NCBI GenBank assembly: GCA_035606355.1
Contig: DATNFO010000041.1
Span: 372,001 to 436,000, forward strand
From: Sulfopaludibacter sp035606355
Lineage (GTDB): Bacteria > Acidobacteriota > Terriglobia > Bryobacterales > Bryobacteraceae
Direction: 5' to 3'
Length of the DNA stretch: 64,000 bases
The notes beneath the pieces were generated by a model. The model did not search any database. It was not told the origin of the DNA and saw only the letters and a program-made list of their open reading frames with translations. Shown here piece after piece: positions 59,837 to 64,000 of the stretch; position 1 is the first letter of the stretch, and each line of letters opens with the position of its first letter. Both the position numbers and the translations under genes were made by a program.

Positions 59837-60609
59837 TGCTTCACGACCTCGTCCAGCGGCACGTTGTCGATGAGCCGGACGCCTTCCAGGAATACCGCGG
59901 CCAAACGGCGTCCCCAGCGGTCCTCCACGTAATCGACCGAGAAGCCTTCCGATTCAAGCGCGCTCCGCGCCTGGGCCGGATCGGCGGCAGCGATGAGGGA
60001 ACGGAACAAGGCTGCGGCGCTGTCGCGCGCCGTGGACGAAAGAAGGCGGTTGCGCGAGCTCATCGCTAAACCTGAAGGCTCGCGGACAGTCGGGCAGGCG
60101 ATGATTTCGGTGGGAAGGAAGAATTCGTTGGCCATTTCCGCGACAACGGAAAGTTGCTGGAAATCCTTTTCCCCGAAATACGCGCGGGTGGGACGCACGA
60201 GTTGCAGCAGTTTCAGGACGACGGTCAGGACGCCCTGCAGAAAGCCGGGCCGGCGCTCCCCTTCGAGCACTTGAAGCGCAGGGTCGAGCTCTATCCGGAA
60301 GCGGTAGCCGCGCGGGTACATGTCGCGGTGCTGCGGCGCGAGGATGTGGTCCACTCGCAGGCCCTTGAGAAGCTTGACGTCGTCATCGAAGGTGCGAGGA
60401 TAGCGGGCAAGGTCATTGGGATCGTTGAACTGGGAAGGGTTCACGTAGATGCTCGCGACGGCGATTTCGTTTTCGCGCCGGCAGCGTTCGAAGAGCGCGG
60501 CGTGACCTTCGTGGAGCGCTCCCATTGTCGGCACGAAGCCGATACTGCGGGCATGGAGAGCGGCGCGGCAATCGAGCCATTCGCGGGTATCGGTCCAGAT
60601 CCGCGTCAT
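59833..60609 (-). CDS. panC: Pantothenate synthetase
   Basis: 258 aa. GFVPTMGALHEGHAALFERCR (His motif, about 25-45), SIYVNPSQFNDPNDLARYPRT, VLTVVLKLLQLVRPTRAYFGEKDFQQL and SSRNRLLS. It condenses pantoate with beta-alanine. panD, which makes beta-alanine, is not in the window. Overlaps with panB and coaX by 4 bp each imply one translational unit. Confidence 0.97.
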   Translation of the reverse strand: MTRIWTDTREWLDCRAALHARSIGFVPTMGALHEGHAALFERCRRENEIAVASIYVNPSQFNDPNDLARYPRTFDDDVKLLKGLRVDHILAPQHRDMYPRGYRFRIELDPALQVLEGERRPGFLQGVLTVVLKLLQLVRPTRAYFGEKDFQQLSVVAEMANEFFLPTEIIACPTVREPSGLAMSSRNRLLSSTARDSAAALFRSLIAAADPAQARSALESEGFSVDYVEDRWGRRLAAVFLEGVRLIDNVPLDEVVKQ

Positions 60610-61394
60610 GCGTAGCTCTCATCGCGCGACGGGAATGCGCCGGCCTTGACGGCCTCATCGAAGCGGGAGAGCGCATCGAGCACGCTGGCGGCGCCATCGA
60701 GGAACGGCCGGGCGAACTTCGGGTGGAAATCGAGGTTCATACCGAGGAGATCTTGCAGCACGAGGATCTGCCCGTCGCAACCTCCGCCCGCGCCGATGCC
60801 TATGGTGGGAATGCGGACGGAATTCGTGATCTTCTCGGCGACGACGGCCGGAACGCACTCCAACACAATCGCGAATGCTCCGAGTTGCTCCAGGGCGATC
60901 GCCTGCCGGGCGATGTCGCGGGCCCCTTCAGCGCTGCGGCCCTGAACACGATAGCCGCCATACGCGTTCACTGACTGCGGCTGCAGCCCCAGATGTCCCA
61001 TCACCGGGATGCCGCTCTGCGCGAGCCGTTCGACGACATCTTCGTGGCCATCGACGCCTTCGAGCTTAACGGCGTGAGCGCCCGCCGTCATGAGAATAGA
61101 CGCGGTGTCCAGAGCGGCGGCCACGCCTTTGCGGAAAGAGAGAAACGGCATGTCGGCGACGATGAATTTGCCCGCGGCGCCGCGGGCGACGGCAGCGGTG
61201 TGGAGCCGCATCAGGTCAATGCCGGCGGCGAGAGTGGAGTTGTGGCCGTGCATCACCATGACGGCACTATCGCCGACGAGAATGCCATCGATAGGGCTTC
61301 TTGCCAGCATGCGGGCGAACGTGTAGTCGTAACACGTCACCATGGAAAGCTTACGATGTTCGAGTTTGGCGTTTAGGAAATCCCTGCTGCACAT
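60606..61394 (-). CDS. panB: 3-methyl-2-oxobutanoate hydroxymethyltransferase
   Basis: 262 aa from ATG 61394; a longer open frame to 61496 adds only unrelated residues. KLSMVTCYDYTFARML, GILVGDSAVMVMHGHN, VKLEGVDGHEDVVERL and IPVMGHLGLQPQSV are PanB signatures. It forms ketopantoate from ketoisovalerate. First gene of panB-panC-coaX. The 234-bp gap upstream (61395-61628) holds nothing recognised apart from an implausible plus-strand frame. Confidence 0.96.
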   Translation of the reverse strand: MCSRDFLNAKLEHRKLSMVTCYDYTFARMLARSPIDGILVGDSAVMVMHGHNSTLAAGIDLMRLHTAAVARGAAGKFIVADMPFLSFRKGVAAALDTASILMTAGAHAVKLEGVDGHEDVVERLAQSGIPVMGHLGLQPQSVNAYGGYRVQGRSAEGARDIARQAIALEQLGAFAIVLECVPAVVAEKITNSVRIPTIGIGAGGGCDGQILVLQDLLGMNLDFHPKFARPFLDGAASVLDALSRFDEAVKAGAFPSRDESYA

Positions 61395-61628
61395 TGGTCT
61401 CACCCCGGCATGGGCGAAGCGAGCGCAACGGAAAAGGGGATCGGGAAAACGAAAGTAGAGCTCAGCATCGCCTTGGTACCTGTCGAAAACGATCAAGTCC
61501 CGGACTTACATGCTGCCCGGTTCGGGGCGGCACGAAAACAAAAAGTCGCTGCGCACGAGCGTCAGCGCTACCCGGAGTATACCATCGGGCATGAACAGCC
61601 GCGCAGGGGATCACTCATGGAAGATCCC

Positions 61629-61949
61629 TCACTCAAGTAGTTCAGAGTCGAACCTTCGGTAAATCTCGTGTTGGTGGGTAGGGTCGCGGTCCGCCTGAAG
61701 TGCGGCGATCAGCGCGCTGATTCGGGGCGTGAGGACGATCAGATATCGCGCACCGGGCGCAGCGGTGTAGGTGTGGGCCACACCCGCTGGCAGGAAGACG
61801 GTGGTTCCCGGGCCGGCGGTTTCGCTTCGATCGCGGTAGCGGAAAGTGAGTTGGCCTTCGAGGACGTGCCAGGCTTCATCGTCGGAATGGTGCACATGGA
61901 GTGTCGCCGGTCCGCTACCGCGCCATTCCTGTATTGAGAAGGAGGCCAT
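61629..61949 (-). CDS. Cupin-domain protein
   Basis: 106 aa from ATG 61949. HVHHSDDEAWHVLEGQLTFRYRD (metal-binding His and Glu, about 21-40) and PGTTVFLPAGVAHTYTAAPG (second His, about 55-70) are both cupin motifs. Single small barrel; substrate unknown. It lies between the pan operon and the divergent oxidoreductase gene. Confidence 0.85.
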   Translation of the reverse strand: MASFSIQEWRGSGPATLHVHHSDDEAWHVLEGQLTFRYRDRSETAGPGTTVFLPAGVAHTYTAAPGARYLIVLTPRISALIAALQADRDPTHQHEIYRRFDSELLE

Positions 61950-62047
61950 GCGCCAATAGTAGCCCAAGGGCTCCCCGCTTCCGAAAAGAGGCTAAAGGAA
62001 TCTGATTAGCTGAATTTTGGTACTATGTTGCTTCCAGGAGGGGTGTA

Positions 62048-64000
62048 GTGTTTCTCATCACCCGCAGGTTGCAATTTGGTCCCGCCACGTTCTTGTGGGA
62101 CGTCAAGGCGCCGGACGTGGCGCGCGCCGCCCGGCCAGGACATTTCGTAATGGCTCGCGTTGACGAGCATGGCGAACGCATTCCGCTGACTGTTGCGGAT
62201 TTCGACATTGAACGCGGCACGGTTACGGTCGTGATTCAGGCGGTCGGCAAGACCACTCACGAGATGATGGGGCTGCGCGAAGGCGACGCCATTCTCGATT
62301 TCATCGGACCGCTAGGGCTGCCGAGCCACATTCGCAAGCTCGATGGGACTGTGGTGATGGTCGGGGGCGGCTTGGGAGTCGCGCCGGTGTTTCCGCAGTT
62401 GCGCGAGTACAAGCTGCAGGGCAACCGAACGATTTCAATCATCGGCTTCCGCACCAAGGACCTGGTGTTCTGGGAAGACAAGTTCCGCGCGTACAGCGAT
62501 GAACTCATCGTCACAACGGACGACAGCAGTTACGGACGCCAGGGCTTCGTCACGAACGCCCTTGCCGAGATTCTCGGCCGCGAGAAGGACATTCGTGAAG
62601 TGGTGGCGATCGGGCCGATCCCGATGATGAAAGCGTGTTCGGAGACTACGCGTCCGTTCGGTATTTCGACGGTGGTAAGCCTGAACTCCATCATGGTCGA
62701 CGGTACGGGCATGTGCGGATCCTGCCGCGTGACCATCGGCAGCAAGATGAAGTTCGCCTGCGTGGATGGCGCGGATTTCGATGGCCACCTGGTGAACTTC
62801 GACGAGCTCAACCTGCGGCAGAAGCGGTTCGCAAGGGAAGAGAAGGCTGCCATGGAGCGGTTCCGCAGCGAATCCGCAAAGCTCGCGGGGTTCGCGCCCC
62901 CGGTGGAAAGTAACGGCAGCCTGAAGCCGGCCTGCGAGTTGCCCGCGTGCGAGCCGGCGCCTCCGGGTCCGCTAGTGCCGAAAAACATTCGCACGATTCC
63001 GCCCGAGCGTTCGCCGATGCCGCATCAGCCGGCGGAAGTACGGCGGCATAACTTTGAGGAAGTGGCGCTCGGGCTGGATTTGCAAGCGGCGCTGCACGAA
63101 GCCGACCGCTGTTTACGCTGCAAGAAACCTCGATGTGTGCCAGGCTGTCCCGTGGGCATCAATATTCCGGGGTTCATTGCGGCACTGCAGCGGAGAGACG
63201 TACGTTCTTCGTACCAGATTCTCAAGGCTTCGAATGCGCTACCGGCGGTTTGCGGACGTGTGTGCCCGCAGGAATCGCAATGCGAATCGAGCTGCGTGGT
63301 GGGCGCGAAGTTCAAGCCAGTGGCGATCGGGCGGCTGGAGCGCTTTGTGGCCGATACGGCGATGGGTCGCGGCTGGGACGAGGCCCCGCTGGGTTCGGCG
63401 AAGACAGGAAAGCGCGCGGCGATCATTGGATCCGGTCCGTCAGGCCTCGCGTGCGCGGGCGACCTGGCCCGCAATGGCGTTGATGTAACAGTGTTCGAAG
63501 CACTGCACGTGGCGGGCGGAGTGCTGAAGTACGGCATTCCCGAATTCCGGCTGCCTGACATGATCATCGACGTGGAAATCGAGAATCTGCGGAAGCTGGG
63601 CGTGGAGATCCGGCTGGACACGATCATCGGAAAGCTGTTCACGATTCCGCAACTGCTCACGGATCTCGGATATGACTCTGCATTCGTGGGCACGGGCGCG
63701 GGGTCGCCGAAATTCGCCGAGATTCCGGGCGAAGCGTTCAACGGCGTGTTCTCGGCGAACGAGTTTTTGACGCGCGTGAATCTGATGCGCGGATACCGTC
63801 AGCCGCTGTACGATACCCCGGTCGGCATGGGCAAGCGCGTCGCCGTCGTCGGCGCGGGAAATACTGCGATGGACGCCTGCCGCGTGGCGCTGCGCATGGG
63901 CGCTGATGCGGTGAGCTGTGTGTATCGCAGGAGCAGGCGCGAATCGCCCGCGCGCGCGGAGGAGTTGGAGCACGCGATTGAAGAGGGCGTCGACTTTCAG
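62048..64000 (+). CDS. Fused NfnA/NfnB-type NAD(P)H oxidoreductase (cut by window edge)
   Basis: 651 codons from GTG 62048 (AGGAGGGG 5 nt upstream) to the window end, without a stop. The N-terminal part is NfnA/SudB-like: FAD/NAD region (MVGGGLGVAPVFPQL), then the iron-sulfur motif Asp218, Cys223, Cys226 and Cys238, the Asp-plus-three-Cys pattern known from NfnA. From about 335 it is GltD/NfnB-like: Cys355...358 (CLRCKKPRC), CGRVCPQESQCE, FAD loop IGSGPSGLACAGDLA and NADP loop VVGAGNTAMD. Such fusions act as ferredoxin-NAD(P)H transhydrogenase or sulfide dehydrogenase; here the exact partner is not decided. Confidence 0.88.
   Translation, partial: MFLITRRLQFGPATFLWDVKAPDVARAARPGHFVMARVDEHGERIPLTVADFDIERGTVTVVIQAVGKTTHEMMGLREGDAILDFIGPLGLPSHIRKLDGTVVMVGGGLGVAPVFPQLREYKLQGNRTISIIGFRTKDLVFWEDKFRAYSDELIVTTDDSSYGRQGFVTNALAEILGREKDIREVVAIGPIPMMKACSETTRPFGISTVVSLNSIMVDGTGMCGSCRVTIGSKMKFACVDGADFDGHLVNFDELNLRQKRFAREEKAAMERFRSESAKLAGFAPPVESNGSLKPACELPACEPAPPGPLVPKNIRTIPPERSPMPHQPAEVRRHNFEEVALGLDLQAALHEADRCLRCKKPRCVPGCPVGINIPGFIAALQRRDVRSSYQILKASNALPAVCGRVCPQESQCESSCVVGAKFKPVAIGRLERFVADTAMGRGWDEAPLGSAKTGKRAAIIGSGPSGLACAGDLARNGVDVTVFEALHVAGGVLKYGIPEFRLPDMIIDVEIENLRKLGVEIRLDTIIGKLFTIPQLLTDLGYDSAFVGTGAGSPKFAEIPGEAFNGVFSANEFLTRVNLMRGYRQPLYDTPVGMGKRVAVVGAGNTAMDACRVALRMGADAVSCVYRRSRRESPARAEELEHAIEEGVDFQ

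Noticed and set aside
61410..61640. Plus-strand 76-codon frame upstream of the cupin gene
   Set aside because: No domain and no Shine-Dalgarno, and its end overlaps the cupin gene; judged non-coding.

Overview
The window is GC-rich chromosomal DNA, most likely from an Acidobacteriota bacterium of the Bryobacterales / 'Candidatus Solibacter' type. The pointers are a TIGR03435-family secreted protein, several Ser/Thr kinases paired with ECF-type sigma factors, a dnaK-dnaJ-hspR operon with a HAIR-like operator, a two-gene Ku/LigD repair locus and many short palindromic intergenic repeats. Taxonomy is inferred from gene content only. About sixty genes are supported. No rRNA, tRNA, CRISPR array, integrase or transposase was recognised.

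Layout. 1-2.45 kb (minus): Tol-Pal genes tolQ, tolR, tolA/TonB-like and the start of tolB. 2.5-4.2 kb: recN. 4.27-4.64 kb: an 85-bp tandem repeat bounded by a 34-bp inverted repeat. 4.6-8.9 kb (minus): an ECF sigma factor, a TPR Ser/Thr kinase, a YgiB-like lipoprotein and a YgiC-like ATP-grasp ligase. 9-16.6 kb: an OmpA-domain protein, a lipoprotein, a small secreted SecD-like protein coupled to clpB, a collagen-like/TPR protein and cmk. 16.6-26.2 kb: a REP cluster, aspartate kinase, ppk1, an S9 peptidase, a receiver-only response regulator, acyP, apt, ispE and prs. 26.3-28.86 kb: rplY-pth-rpsF-rpsR-rplI, closed by a terminator. 28.9-34.3 kb (minus): acyl-CoA carboxylase beta subunit, an HpnI-like glycosyltransferase, glcF, glcE and a small membrane protein. 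34.4-40.6 kb: DUF72, Ku, a two-part LigD and an acyl-CoA synthetase. 40.6-48 kb: accessory genes, namely a PG-binding-like gene pair, a decayed kinase, a decayed secreted-protein gene, two divergent ECF sigma factors, a zinc-ribbon kinase and the TIGR03435 protein. 48.4-53.7 kb: a GT39-type membrane protein, DUF3467, two small zinc-ribbon proteins, an ornithine-cyclodeaminase-like enzyme and an ABC-F ATPase. 53.9-58.5 kb (minus): hspR, dnaJ, dnaK, a CbiX-like protein and a CBS protein. 58.6-64 kb: a YkgJ-like protein, panB-panC-coaX, a cupin and the first 651 codons of a fused NfnAB-like oxidoreductase that runs off the window end.

The main points for a second look are: (i) the LigD phosphoesterase and ligase-polymerase genes are split just after an A9 tract that would fuse them by a -1 slip; (ii) at least eight genes have a -10-like hexamer ending 5-8 nt before the start codon, suggesting leaderless transcripts; (iii) a hairpin lies between a strong Shine-Dalgarno and the dnaJ start codon; (iv) a HAIR-like operator overlaps the stop codon of the gene upstream of dnaK; (v) REP palindromes supply the last codons or stop codons of neighbouring genes; (vi) the lesions of the decayed kinase can be traced base by base.
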